Shown piece after piece: positions 25,044 to 34,200 of a stretch of DNA of 47,772 bases. Within the stretch, counting starts at the first letter, position 1; every line of letters begins with the position of its first letter. A program made the position numbers and the translations under genes. Under the pieces are notes generated by a model that worked only from the letters and a program-made list of their open reading frames with translations, had not been told where the DNA came from and ran no database searches. The DNA is from an uncultured candidate division Zixibacteria bacterium. Its GTDB lineage: Bacteria; Zixibacteria; MSB-5A5; GN15; FEB-12. The stretch spans positions 1 to 47,772 of the forward strand of contig CAJVYT010000001.1 in the NCBI GenBank assembly GCA_913009765.1. Direction: 5' to 3'.

Positions 25044-26201
25044 ATGTTATCAACATCAATTAAAACTATCTTCCTCATAAGTTTTCTTATGTTGCTGCTT
25101 ATCGGATGCAGTGAACAAAAAATCAATGAAACTCAATTTATAAAAACACTGACACTTGGCAACGATTCCATTTATTTACAATGTGATGAAGATACACTTG
25201 CTTTCCCATTTTCAGCAATCGGTTTATATGATACTGTCAATAGTGAAGCAGCAACAAGTATGACTATTTATTCAACAACTGATACTCTTATTTTTACACC
25301 CGACAGCATTCACAAAAACATTAAAGTCATAAGTGGAGAGAACACAAAATTTCTTACTGTTACATATTTTAAAATTGCTAAAAATAATTATTCGGATAAA
25401 TTAAATTTACTTAAAGAGTATGCCGTTTACAATTCATCAAATACAAAGAATGTCGAATTCACATACTCTACTCCAAACAATAAAAATCTTATTGAATTAC
25501 GAAAACAATATAATCTCGAATCTGTCGCTGGTAATGGTTCCGAAATTTCAAAAATCATAAACCTACTTCACTGGGCAAATAAAATTGTTCGCCACAACGG
25601 TTCTACTGGTAGTGCTAATCCAAATCCGAAAAATGCACTAAATATTATTGAAACTTGCCAGAAAGAAAACAAAGGTGTAAACTGTCGTATGATGGCAACT
25701 TTGTTAAACGAAGCATATCTTTCGATGGGTTTTAAGTCCCGCCATATTACTTGTCTTCCTTATGATAAAGCCGACAATGACTGCCATGTTATTAACATTG
25801 TATATTCAGACTCTCTCAAAAAATGGTTATATGTAGATCCAACTTTCGCTGCTTACTTTTTTGATGCTGATAGTAATTTTCTGAGTATTGAAGAAGTACG
25901 TAAAAAAATCATCAAAGGTGAAAAACTTCTCCTTCCTAATGACATTAATTGGAATGGTCAACCAAAAGAAAAAATTGTATACTTAGCATACATGGCAAAA
26001 AACCTGTTTCGATTTTCATCTCCTATAAGAAGTGAATTCGGTTATGAATCAAAAAAAGGTGATCGTGCTTGGGTGAACCTTAATCCTGTCGGCTATGATG
26101 ACAGTCTTAGCGGTACTGTAGATACTTATAACAAGCAAGATATTACTAATACAACATACTATACAAATGATGACGCATATTTTTGGATTAAACCAAATTG
26201 A
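25044..26201 (+). CDS. lipoprotein with transglutaminase-like domain
   Basis: A 385-residue protein. The signal ends in a good lipobox (LLLIGC, Cys22). Residues about 165-275 form a transglutaminase/papain-like core with a visible triad: C214 in GVNCRMMATLL, H248 in DCHVINIVYS and D265 in YVDPTF. The N-terminal 140 residues are a beta-rich region; the C-terminal part is aromatic and polar. Bacterial members act as peptidases or amide-modifying enzymes on envelope proteins or glycans; the target here is unknown. AAAGGAG precedes the start. It is cotranscribed with the preceding lipoprotein gene. Confidence 0.75.
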   Translation: MLSTSIKTIFLISFLMLLLIGCSEQKINETQFIKTLTLGNDSIYLQCDEDTLAFPFSAIGLYDTVNSEAATSMTIYSTTDTLIFTPDSIHKNIKVISGENTKFLTVTYFKIAKNNYSDKLNLLKEYAVYNSSNTKNVEFTYSTPNNKNLIELRKQYNLESVAGNGSEISKIINLLHWANKIVRHNGSTGSANPNPKNALNIIETCQKENKGVNCRMMATLLNEAYLSMGFKSRHITCLPYDKADNDCHVINIVYSDSLKKWLYVDPTFAAYFFDADSNFLSIEEVRKKIIKGEKLLLPNDINWNGQPKEKIVYLAYMAKNLFRFSSPIRSEFGYESKKGDRAWVNLNPVGYDDSLSGTVDTYNKQDITNTTYYTNDDAYFWIKPN

Positions 26202-26240
26202 TATATAAATAGATTTTCTAAATAAAAGGATTCTCCAAAA

Positions 26241-27608
26241 ATGGAAAACACTTTATCAAAACAGATGGCGAAGTTCGCCATTGGACTTAAATATTCAGAC
26301 TTACCTGAAAATGTCGTCCACGAAGTCAAACGCTTCCTGTATGACTCGGTCGGATGTGCATTCGGTGGTTACCACACCAAAGATTTAAACATCCTGCGTG
26401 ACATCTACAAAGATATGGCAGGCAAAGGCGAGGCAACCCTTATCGGATTTGGTGACAAGATTCCTGCAGTCAATGCGACACTTGTTAATTCACTTATGGT
26501 GCGTGCATTAGATTTCAACGACATCTACTGGAAAGAAGACCCTTCGCATCCGTCAGATATTATCCCTGCCGCTCTTGCGGTTGGTGAGATGGTCAGTTCA
26601 TCGATGGAAGAAGTTATTGTTGCGATAGTTCTCGCCTACGAGTTTGAAATGCGTATGTGTCTGTTTGCTACTCCGGGAGTACGGGAACGTAAATGGCACC
26701 ATGCTACTCTTACCCAATTTGTTTCCCCGATTGTTGCGGGTAAACTTATGGGGCTTACCGAAGATGAGATGGTCAATGCAATCGGCATCTCCGGTTGTCA
26801 TAACCATACTATCGGTTGTCCGACCGCCGGTAAACTTACCATGATGAAAAACACTGTTGACCCCATGGCGGTGCAGAGCGGCGTCTTTGCGGCACTCATG
26901 GCACAAAAAGGATACACTGGCACAGAAGCAGTCATTGAAGGAAAAGAAGGATTCAAAGATTGTTTCGGCGAAGGATGGGACGATGAAGCCCTTGTCGGCA
27001 ATCTTGGCAAAGATTTCAAAATTATAGAATGCTCTATGAAAGCGTTCCCGACAGAAGCACTCACGCACACACATATTTCAGCGGCTCTCACAGTTATGCA
27101 GAAAAACAATTTGACGTACAAAGATGTTGCAGAAGTTTCTGTAACAACTATTGCCAGAGCCTGTGATATTTTGTTTGATCCGCACAAGTACCGTCCGGAA
27201 TCCCGCGAGACTGCCGACCATTCGTTACCGTATTGTATCGCATCTGCGATTGTCGACGGTAAGATTACGACAAATTCGTTCTCTGAAGAAAAGATGAAAG
27301 GCCCTGCAATTTGGGAAACGATTGACAAAATCAAAGGGGTCGCTTCAGAAGAATTTGAAGCGATGTTCCCGGCAAAACAGCCCTCGAAAGTTGTTGTCAA
27401 AACTACCAAAGGCGACAGTTTTGAAGCGTATCTTGAATATCCAAAAGGCGACCCGAGAGAACCAATGACACAGGATGATCTCGATGCCAAGTTTAATTCA
27501 TTGACGGATCAACTTCTTGATGTGACTCGTCAGGCAGAGATGAAAAAAACAATTTTTAACTGCGAAACAATGTCTTGCCAAGACTTCATGGCAAAGCTGG
27601 TTGTGTAG
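26241..27608 (+). CDS. MmgE/PrpD-family dehydratase/decarboxylase/epimerase
   Basis: A 455-residue cytosolic protein. Signatures are RALDFNDIYW near residue 88 with PSHPSDIIPAALA after it, the KAFPTEALTH block, and the ADHSLPYCIASAI active-site stretch near 325. Known members include 2-methylcitrate dehydratase (PrpD), cis-aconitate decarboxylase and iminodisuccinate epimerase. The aconitase-family gene upstream fits 2-methylcitrate or citrate metabolism, but no PrpB or PrpC is in the window, so I leave the reaction open. Its GC and codon use resemble the aconitase gene and differ from the AT-rich genes between them. AAAGGA precedes the start. Confidence 0.85.
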   Translation: MENTLSKQMAKFAIGLKYSDLPENVVHEVKRFLYDSVGCAFGGYHTKDLNILRDIYKDMAGKGEATLIGFGDKIPAVNATLVNSLMVRALDFNDIYWKEDPSHPSDIIPAALAVGEMVSSSMEEVIVAIVLAYEFEMRMCLFATPGVRERKWHHATLTQFVSPIVAGKLMGLTEDEMVNAIGISGCHNHTIGCPTAGKLTMMKNTVDPMAVQSGVFAALMAQKGYTGTEAVIEGKEGFKDCFGEGWDDEALVGNLGKDFKIIECSMKAFPTEALTHTHISAALTVMQKNNLTYKDVAEVSVTTIARACDILFDPHKYRPESRETADHSLPYCIASAIVDGKITTNSFSEEKMKGPAIWETIDKIKGVASEEFEAMFPAKQPSKVVVKTTKGDSFEAYLEYPKGDPREPMTQDDLDAKFNSLTDQLLDVTRQAEMKKTIFNCETMSCQDFMAKLVV

Positions 27609-27613
27609 ACATT

Positions 27614-27676
27614 TTGTAGGGTTGAGGCATGCCTCAACCTCTCTTAGGAACAGGCATGCTGTGCCTGTTCCCTACA
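27614..27676. repeat. intergenic double-palindrome repeat, copy 5
   Basis: GTAGGG, then GGTTGAGGCA/TGCCTCAACC (a perfect 20-base palindrome), then GGAACAGGCA/TGCCTGTTCC with a short loop, and CCCTACAG. Its first half recurs at 27794-27826. It may double as a terminator for the PrpD-like gene. Confidence 0.75.
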
Positions 27677-27793
27677 GAACCAAAAACTTGCTGGTCAGTC
27701 CGCCTATTCGGATGTGCTCCTCATATGTAGAGGCGGTTCGCTAACCGTCTTTTTTTTACACACCCCTTAATCCCCTCTTTTTTTTACACAGAT

Positions 27794-27826
27794 TTTGTAG
27801 GGTTGAGGCATGCCTCAACCTCTCCA
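27794..27826. repeat. intergenic palindrome, copy 6
   Basis: An exact repeat of the first hairpin of copy 5, including the TTTTGTAGGG lead-in and the CTCT tail. The gap 27609-27948 holds these repeats and no gene that I can support. Confidence 0.75.
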
Positions 27827-27948
27827 GTTGTATCGACAGGATATTGCTCTGTCTTTGCAGAAACCTATAATACAAAGTAAGTCAGAATCTATGTGACTCT
27901 GACTTACAAATTATTCGTTATTTTAGACAATAGAGAATTGATTATCTG

Positions 27949-28266
27949 CTATAAATCAATAGGATCTTGATGTGGAACATAATCTTTTGTACACGCACAA
28001 TAGTATCCTTGGAAATCACAAGGACCCCAAACATATTCATGTGTAATGGGATCATAGAATGAATAATACCCTGCATAAATTGCATATTTTGTACCAAAGT
28101 AACCAGGTTGACATTTAAAAGTGCAATCACCAATAGCAATTTTATATGTTGACGTAGCGGTACATGTAGGAACCGCCTGTACATCTTGAGGAATAAAGAG
28201 AGTTATCCCCATACCAAGTAAAAGGGATAGGACAAGGATAGAACCAAAAAGGGATAATTTTTTCAT
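27949..28266 (-). CDS. Cys-rich exported small protein
   Basis: A 105-residue protein with AAAGGAG upstream of the ATG and a signal peptide (KLSLFGSILVLSLLLGMGITLF, probable cleavage after VQA). The mature part of about 72 residues has six cysteines (TCTA, DCTFKC, PCDF, YYCAC) and is rich in Y, G and P. Six cysteines suggest three disulphides. No family recognised; it could be a secreted structural, signalling or toxin-like peptide. A membrane-anchored thioredoxin-like protein is encoded upstream on the same strand. Confidence 0.6.
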   Translation of the reverse strand: MKKLSLFGSILVLSLLLGMGITLFIPQDVQAVPTCTATSTYKIAIGDCTFKCQPGYFGTKYAIYAGYYSFYDPITHEYVWGPCDFQGYYCACTKDYVPHQDPIDL

Positions 28267-28457
28267 AGATTTGCTCCTTTATGAAGATTGAGTTATCTCT
28301 GCTGAAAGCAGAATGTTCTAGAACGTAAATTCACAAATTATTTTTTGCCTCATATGTGTGAATTTAATTTTTTAGCTTCTCCTTTCTTTCAAAAAAACAT
28401 AGTATATACATGTTCCCAACTAATTACTTATAGTCTTCAAACAACGAATTGATAGAT

Positions 28458-29015
28458 TTATAAATATGTTTTTAGATAATCGATATCCAATTGAGGTATA
28501 TATCCGGTATGTATAAATTTAATTGCACGTGATTCATCTATACCCATAATTGTAGGAAACTTATTAATATGCTGGCTTTCTAAAAAATCCCAATTTACCT
28601 GATATGCCGAAAATGAATAGTTCTTCTTAAAAAATTCTACATCGGGAGAAAGTAAAATAATTTGATACGAATTATCAGGCAGGATTGATTTATCTGAAAT
28701 GGCATTTACAAATTGAATACAAGCATCACAGCCGTTGCTGACAAAACAAAGTAACGTTTTCTTTCCTGCAAGAAGCGGTGTAAGGCTACTTTGAAAATCT
28801 AATAAGTCATCTACCTGTACTTCGGGAAATTTCTGATGCAGCTCTAAATTTGTATCTTGAGTAATCTTCTCCGGTTCAAAAGACATGCTGTTTACTTTAC
28901 TTGTAAATCCAAAAAAATTACCAAGAAATAAACCGGCTGTAACTCCAAAAACTATAATAATAAAAGAAAATAGTGACTTAAGAAAAAATGCTTTGTTAAG
29001 TTGTTGTGATTTCAT
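28458..29015 (-). CDS. membrane-anchored thioredoxin-like protein
   Basis: The ATG at 29015, with AGGA 9 bases before it, gives 185 residues; the longer frame from 29054 has no ribosome binding site. One N-terminal helix (LFSFIIIVFGVTAGLFLG) anchors a periplasmic thioredoxin-fold domain. The CxxC is CDAC in SNGCDACIQF (mature part), and the cis-proline lies in NKFPTIMGID. It resembles TlpA/ResA-like disulphide oxidoreductases. Downstream on the same strand is a six-cysteine exported protein, a plausible substrate. Cytochrome c maturation is another possible role given the many c-haems in this genome. Confidence 0.75.
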   Translation of the reverse strand: MKSQQLNKAFFLKSLFSFIIIVFGVTAGLFLGNFFGFTSKVNSMSFEPEKITQDTNLELHQKFPEVQVDDLLDFQSSLTPLLAGKKTLLCFVSNGCDACIQFVNAISDKSILPDNSYQIILLSPDVEFFKKNYSFSAYQVNWDFLESQHINKFPTIMGIDESRAIKFIHTGYIPQLDIDYLKTYL

Positions 29016-29137
29016 CGCAATACATCCTATATATTGAATATGATAACTTGTCATTGATTAATTATCTCGTTCTTATATAGAATCAATTGAAAAGAGAATT
29101 TCTTACAAATTATATTTACAAATATCAGTTAAGTAAA

Positions 29138-29167
29138 AGTAGATCAGGTCTCCCCGAGACCTGCCAT
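29138..29167. repeat. intergenic palindrome, copy 7
   Basis: GTAGATCAGGTCT and AGACCTGCC form a hairpin almost identical to those at 21234 and 21633; here it is followed by seven T residues, so it could end transcription on the plus strand. The rest of the 29055-29405 gap holds only the promoter noted next. Confidence 0.65.
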
Positions 29168-29295
29168 TTTTTTGTTTATTTTTATTGTAGTGTTTTTGTT
29201 CATCTGTCTTCCTCTTAAGTAGATAGTTCTTTCATACTATGAGATGTAATGCAAAACAGCATTGTTGTTGTAGAAAATATGTGATATAGCAAACA

Positions 29296-29324
29296 TTGAC
29301 AAGATGGAGGTGGTTGTGTATTAT
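29296..29324 (+). promoter_or_regulatory. sigma-70-type promoter for HEPN cassette 1
   Basis: TTGACA (29296-29301) and TATTAT (29319-29324) with a 17-base spacer. It lies about 80 bases before the cassette's first ATG. Confidence 0.6.
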
Positions 29325-29405
29325 AAAGTAAAAAAGAAGGGTTAAATTTAAAAAAATTATCGTTTTGATTAATATTGACAAGTTATTGAAAGGATTTAAT
29401 AAAAT

Positions 29406-30101
29406 ATGCCATTATATATTCCTAAGAAAGTTCCTCTAAACTGGTATAAGTATGAAATAGAATTATCGATTGAATTACTTGAAGTTTATATAAGTAATGT
29501 TGAAAATCAAGTTAACACTAATGTAGAGAAATACAATAAGAAAAAAGAGACAGAATATTCACAAAAAGTTATTAAAATTTTAAATGATCAAGACCCTTCT
29601 GATGTTACAGTCACACATGAAGGACTTGATAGTATGACATTGGATTTGGAGATCATATTTGAAGAGTATTTTCCTTCTCTTCAAAGAAGATCTGCTCTTA
29701 TAACATTATTCGGTATATTTGAACATATTCTAAATGACTTATGTATTCTTTTTCAAAAAACTGAAGATTTTAAAATTGGTTTTAAAAATATTAAGGGTTC
29801 AGGAATTGATAGAAGCATCGAGTATTTAGAGTTAGTTGCTTTACTTCCAATCGATAAAAAAATAAAGTGTTGGCAAGAGATAAAATCAATTCAAAAAATT
29901 AGAAATCTTGCTGTTCATTGTGATAGCGAGTTGATTGATTATCATGGTAACCCAAGGAAAAATGAACAGAATATTGTACAACAAAATATTTTTCTTGAAG
30001 GTGTAAAAGAGGTTATTCTCAAAGAAGGTTATTTATCATTTGTACTTAAATCTTTTACAGCACTTTTTAAACACATAGATGAGCTTATTCAAGTGAAATA
30101 A
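29406..30101 (+). CDS. HEPN-like protein, cassette copy 1
   Basis: A 231-residue, mostly helical soluble protein. SLQRRSALITLFGIFEHILNDL is a typical HEPN first-helix region, and IQKIRNLAVHC supplies the R-N-x-x-x-H motif that forms the active site of HEPN ribonucleases. A close paralogue is encoded on the other strand at 37541-38239. Both are followed by a 65-residue gene. HEPN proteins are often toxins or defence effectors paired with a small partner, so a toxin-antitoxin or abortive-infection role is likely but inferred. The very low GC content suggests a mobile origin. Confidence 0.65.
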   Translation: MPLYIPKKVPLNWYKYEIELSIELLEVYISNVENQVNTNVEKYNKKKETEYSQKVIKILNDQDPSDVTVTHEGLDSMTLDLEIIFEEYFPSLQRRSALITLFGIFEHILNDLCILFQKTEDFKIGFKNIKGSGIDRSIEYLELVALLPIDKKIKCWQEIKSIQKIRNLAVHCDSELIDYHGNPRKNEQNIVQQNIFLEGVKEVILKEGYLSFVLKSFTALFKHIDELIQVK

Positions 30102-30141
30102 TTACTATAACTAATAAAGACGATTAAAGGGGAATTAACAT

Positions 30142-30339
30142 ATGGCAACGTATAAAGATATACAAGATTGGGTGCGGAAGAATCATAATTTCGTACCGAA
30201 AACATGTTGGATTGCTCATTGTAAAGAGTTAAACGGGATAGTAGTTAATACAAGTAGAACTACACCTCGACAAGTTCCATGTCCACTCTTTAAACAACCA
30301 TATATCGAAAATGCGTTTCATCATTTTGGGTGGTTGTAA
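30142..30339 (+). CDS. 65-residue partner protein, cassette copy 1
   Basis: AAAGGGG lies 9 bases before the ATG. The protein begins MATYKDIQDWVRKNHNFVPK, contains TCWIAHCKELNG, a PCP motif and the ending AFHHF.WL. It is a near duplicate of the gene at 37334-37531; the first 45 codons are very similar at DNA level too. I have seen small proteins with KTCWIAH.KE in other genomes, often near DNA-modification genes, but cannot name a function. It may be the antitoxin or an RNA-binding partner of the HEPN-like protein 40 bases upstream. Confidence 0.65.
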   Translation: MATYKDIQDWVRKNHNFVPKTCWIAHCKELNGIVVNTSRTTPRQVPCPLFKQPYIENAFHHFGWL

Positions 30340-30460
30340 AATAGTTTATTGACTCTAAGAGTGTTGTTTTTTCGTTTCTGTTCTGGACTCCGATGAATTC
30401 TACTTAGGCTGACTATTTGGAGCATACTTCGACAAGCTCAGCATGACTTATTATAAATAA

Positions 30461-30479
30461 GACAGGGCAATGCCCTGTC
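30461..30479. repeat. short intergenic palindrome
   Basis: GACAGGGCA/TGCCCTGTC around one base, in the gap after the 65-residue gene; similar in style to the other intergenic palindromes but without the GTAGG border. Confidence 0.5.
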
Positions 30480-30514
30480 GGTACAATTTAATTTATTACA
30501 AGACACTCTTGTAT

Positions 30515-31186
30515 TTACTCGCGATACAGTTTTAAGCCGCCGGTGTTGTCGAGACCCTTGTCGTGTGCGTCGGATGTTTTGTCGAGTTTGCGAAGACACC
30601 AAGTTGTCATAGCACGTAAATTTTGTACGTTGGTAGTCTTTATCGGTTCAGCCAGTTCACCGCCAAGCTGTTTGGTAAGCGAAAGCAAAAGTTCTTCATC
30701 AACAAGATACCTTTCAGATGTATCCGGCAGATGATACCGTCTGCCCTTTATCAGTTCAACTTTATCTTCAATACCAATCGTAGAAGCTATCCGTACAAAC
30801 ATAAAACCGCCGACTTTTAACACCCGCCACGATTCTTTGAGCCAAGTTTTAAATTGGTTGTCATCTTCAGCAAAATGCAACACTGCTGAAGAAATTATCG
30901 CATCAAAAGTCGCATCATCAAATAAAAGTTTATCAAGCGATTCCACTCGAAAGTTATCTTCTGACAGTTTAGGGTTTAATTGTTTCGTAAGAAATTTACA
31001 GTTTTTGATAAACGTAGTAGAATTGTCAACACCATAGACATCATAACCGTTACGCATAAAATAGATAAGGTTACGACCGTTACCGCACCCGATATCGAGA
31101 ATTTTCATTCCCTTTTTAAATGTTCCTTTTTGAATCTGGTCAAAAAGATAAATGTCAATCCCCCCGAAATATTCGTGTACGTCCAT
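30515..31186 (-). CDS. class I SAM-dependent methyltransferase
   Basis: A 223-residue Rossmann-fold methyltransferase. Motif I is ILDIGCGNGRNLIYF (residues about 30-44), the acidic ribose contact is GVDNS, motif IV is FDAIISSAVLHFAED, and ESWRVLKVGGFMFV is post-IV. The C-terminal part (YHLPDTSERYLVDEELL) differs from UbiE/MenG. Substrate cannot be told. It lies directly downstream of mfd on the same strand, 89 bases away, and may be read from the same transcript. Confidence 0.82.
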   Translation of the reverse strand: MDVHEYFGGIDIYLFDQIQKGTFKKGMKILDIGCGNGRNLIYFMRNGYDVYGVDNSTTFIKNCKFLTKQLNPKLSEDNFRVESLDKLLFDDATFDAIISSAVLHFAEDDNQFKTWLKESWRVLKVGGFMFVRIASTIGIEDKVELIKGRRYHLPDTSERYLVDEELLLSLTKQLGGELAEPIKTTNVQNLRAMTTWCLRKLDKTSDAHDKGLDNTGGLKLYRE

Positions 31187-31275
31187 TTGGATTTGTTACC
31201 TTTTATTAATAATTATTCACTCTATTATGTATATTGAATTATACGTGCTAATATAATTCATTTATTGTTTAAGTA

Positions 31276-34200
31276 CTAAACTTTTCCTAAGATTCCCCGT
31301 AAATCGGAAAGCCGACGATTTTTTTCTGTCTTACTCATATCTATAATTATTTGTATATTGCCTGTCAATGAAAACTCCATGGGGCAGTCGGTTGCTTTGC
31401 GGAGTGATTCGACCTCTTCACGTTTGAGAATTTTCCCTTCTTCAAAAAAGAGGTTTACTATTCCTTTACGCATCTTCACTTTTTCAATTTCCAAAAGCGA
31501 GGCAGAAATTTTCACCGCGGCACCATCAAATAAATCTATTGCTGATTGTGGAAGTTTACCGAACCGGTCGACTACCTCATCACGAATAGATTCCACTTCT
31601 GATAATTGATGACAATCTGCAATTCTACGATAGATATCAACTTTTTGCTGACGATTATTCACATAATTATTATCAAGATACATTTCGATATCGTATTCCA
31701 GTTTTGTATCGGGCGGTCGAAAAATCTCGGCACCTTTTAATTTGGCAATAGCTTCCTCAAGCAGCTTATTATACATCTCAAACCCGATTTCTTCAATAAA
31801 CCCTGATTGTTTTGCCCCCAAGATTGTACCGGCACCTCTGATTTCCAAATCACGCATAGCAAGAGCAAAGCCAGACCCTAAATCGGAATGTGCTTCGATT
31901 GCCCGCAAACGTTTGACAGCATCTTTTTGCATTAATTTTGTTGAGGGCGTCAAAAGATATGCATAAGCTCTTTTTGAAGATCTTCCGACCCGTCCACGAA
32001 GTTGATAGAGCTGTGCCAAACCAAACCGGTCGGCACGATTAATAATAATTGTATTGGCTTCTGGAATGTCCAACCCTGATTCAATAATTGAAGTACACAA
32101 AAGAACATTGTAGCGTTTGTTCATAAAAGCGTGCATAACACCCTCAAGCGATTTCTCATGCATCTGCCCGTGAGCAACAACAATCTCTGCTTGGGGGATA
32201 TATTTTTTGAGATAGTTATACATAGCATCAATTGTCTGCACTCTGTTATGAACAAAAAAGACCTGCCCATCACGATCAATTTCCCGCAGAACAATAGTCG
32301 CAATCATACCGGGGTCAAACTCGGAAATTTCTGTTATAATCGGAAGTCTGTCTTTTGGCGATGTTGTTATCAGCGACATATCACGAACACCCATCAACGA
32401 CATTTGCAGTGTACGGGGTATCGGTGTTGCAGTCATCGAAAGAGTGTCAACATTTGCTTTGAGCTTTCGCAGTTTTTCTTTATGGCGAACCCCAAAACGA
32501 TGTTCTTCATCTATAACAAGAAGCCCTAAATCTTTAAAGAAAATGTCTTTGGAAAACAAGCGATGAGTACCAACGACTAAATCTACTTTCCCAAGAGCAA
32601 TATCCTCGATAATTTTATCCTGCTCTTTTTTAGTTCGAAATCGTGAGAGCATTTCGACATTAACCGGAAAATCTTGGTACCGTTCTTTGAATGTTTCATA
32701 ATGCTGTTGTGCCAAAATTGTTGTAGGGACTAATACCGCCGCTTGTTTGCCTTTATCTATTGCTTTAAATGCCGCCCGAACAGCTACCTCGGTTTTTCCA
32801 AATCCGACATCTCCGCAGATAAGACGTTCCATTGTGTTTTCTGATTTCATGTCAGCTTTGACTTCTTGAATAGCCCGAAGTTGGTCTTTGGTCTCCTCAA
32901 AAGGAAAAGATGCCTCAAGCTGTTTGAGCCAGACAGTGTCTTCACCAAAGGCATATCCTTTCGATGCTTTCCTCTCGGCATACAGCTGTACCAAATCTTC
33001 TGCCATAAGTTCTATAGCTTTTTTCGTTTTTTTCTTGAGCTTATCCCAAGAAGGACCGCCTAATCGAGTTAAGGACGGGTCAGCATCTTTGCCGGCATAT
33101 TTTGAGACACGGTTGAATTCTTCAATCGGAACAAACAGCTTATCGTTGTCACCATATATAAGCAGCAGACAATCACGACTGCGTTTATCAAGTGTCAGAG
33201 TTTCAAGCCTAATATATTTTGCAATACCATGTTCAGTATGAACTACAAAATCGCCGGGGGTCAGATTGGTATAATCTGAAATTGCGACACCCTCTTTATA
33301 TTTTTTCTTACGGACTCTTCGATGATGCCTGCTGAAAATTTGATGATCAGTTAAAAGTGCAAACCCTGCCTCGTGAGCAATAAATCCACCCTTGAGATCG
33401 GCAACTTCTATAACAGGGTCAAAGGCTATGTTAGATTTTTCGGAAATCAGTTCTTTGAGTCTGTCGGCTTGTCCTTGATTGTCGGTTGCAATCATATAAG
33501 TGAAATTCGTTTGGTTGTACTCACGAAGTGTGTCGCCAAGTAAATCAAGTCTTGCTCCTAATGACGGATGTGGAGAACACTTAAAATCTATTATATTTTT
33601 TTTGCCTCCTTTAAACGGAAGCATATCAATTTTTTTATATGATGCAAAATGTGAGTCAATCTGTTCTGATGTCAGATAATACGTATCTGGTTTTGGAATC
33701 CCGGGCAGTCTGCTTTTAAACCGTTCAAAAAGTATGACAGCTTCTTCCATAATTTTTTCAGTCTCATTTTCTAACGACCCGCGACCTTCAAAAAAAAGAA
33801 TCGTGTCATCTGTGATAAAATCAAACAACGAACCTTGTGAAAGACCAAACATAATAGAAAGCCATTCAAGCCCGGGAAGTTCGGGATCATTTAAATATCT
33901 ATGACGGATAAAATCTGCATCATCTTCTGAGAGCTTTTCAAGATATTTTTCAACTGTCTCCGGTGTAATCAGAATCTCACGTTTTGGAAGAATAGAGACA
34001 GAATCTACTTTGCTTATTGTCCGCTGTGAACGAACATCAAAATTACGAATGGTATCAACCTCATCACCGAACAGCTCAATACGTACAGGAGCATCAGACC
34101 CCGGTGTAAAGAAATCAATCAATCCTCCTCGTTGAGCAAAATCACCAACCTCTTCTACATTGGCAACTCGCCTGAATCCTAAAGTAAGCAGCTTATGTAC

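Noticed and set aside
21230..27826. A CRISPR array
   Set aside because: The palindromic repeats are irregularly spaced with genes between them, vary in arm sequence, and no cas gene is present.
27942..28184. 80-residue frame inside the Cys-rich gene
   Set aside because: A shadow frame; the other frame has the signal peptide and a good ribosome binding site.
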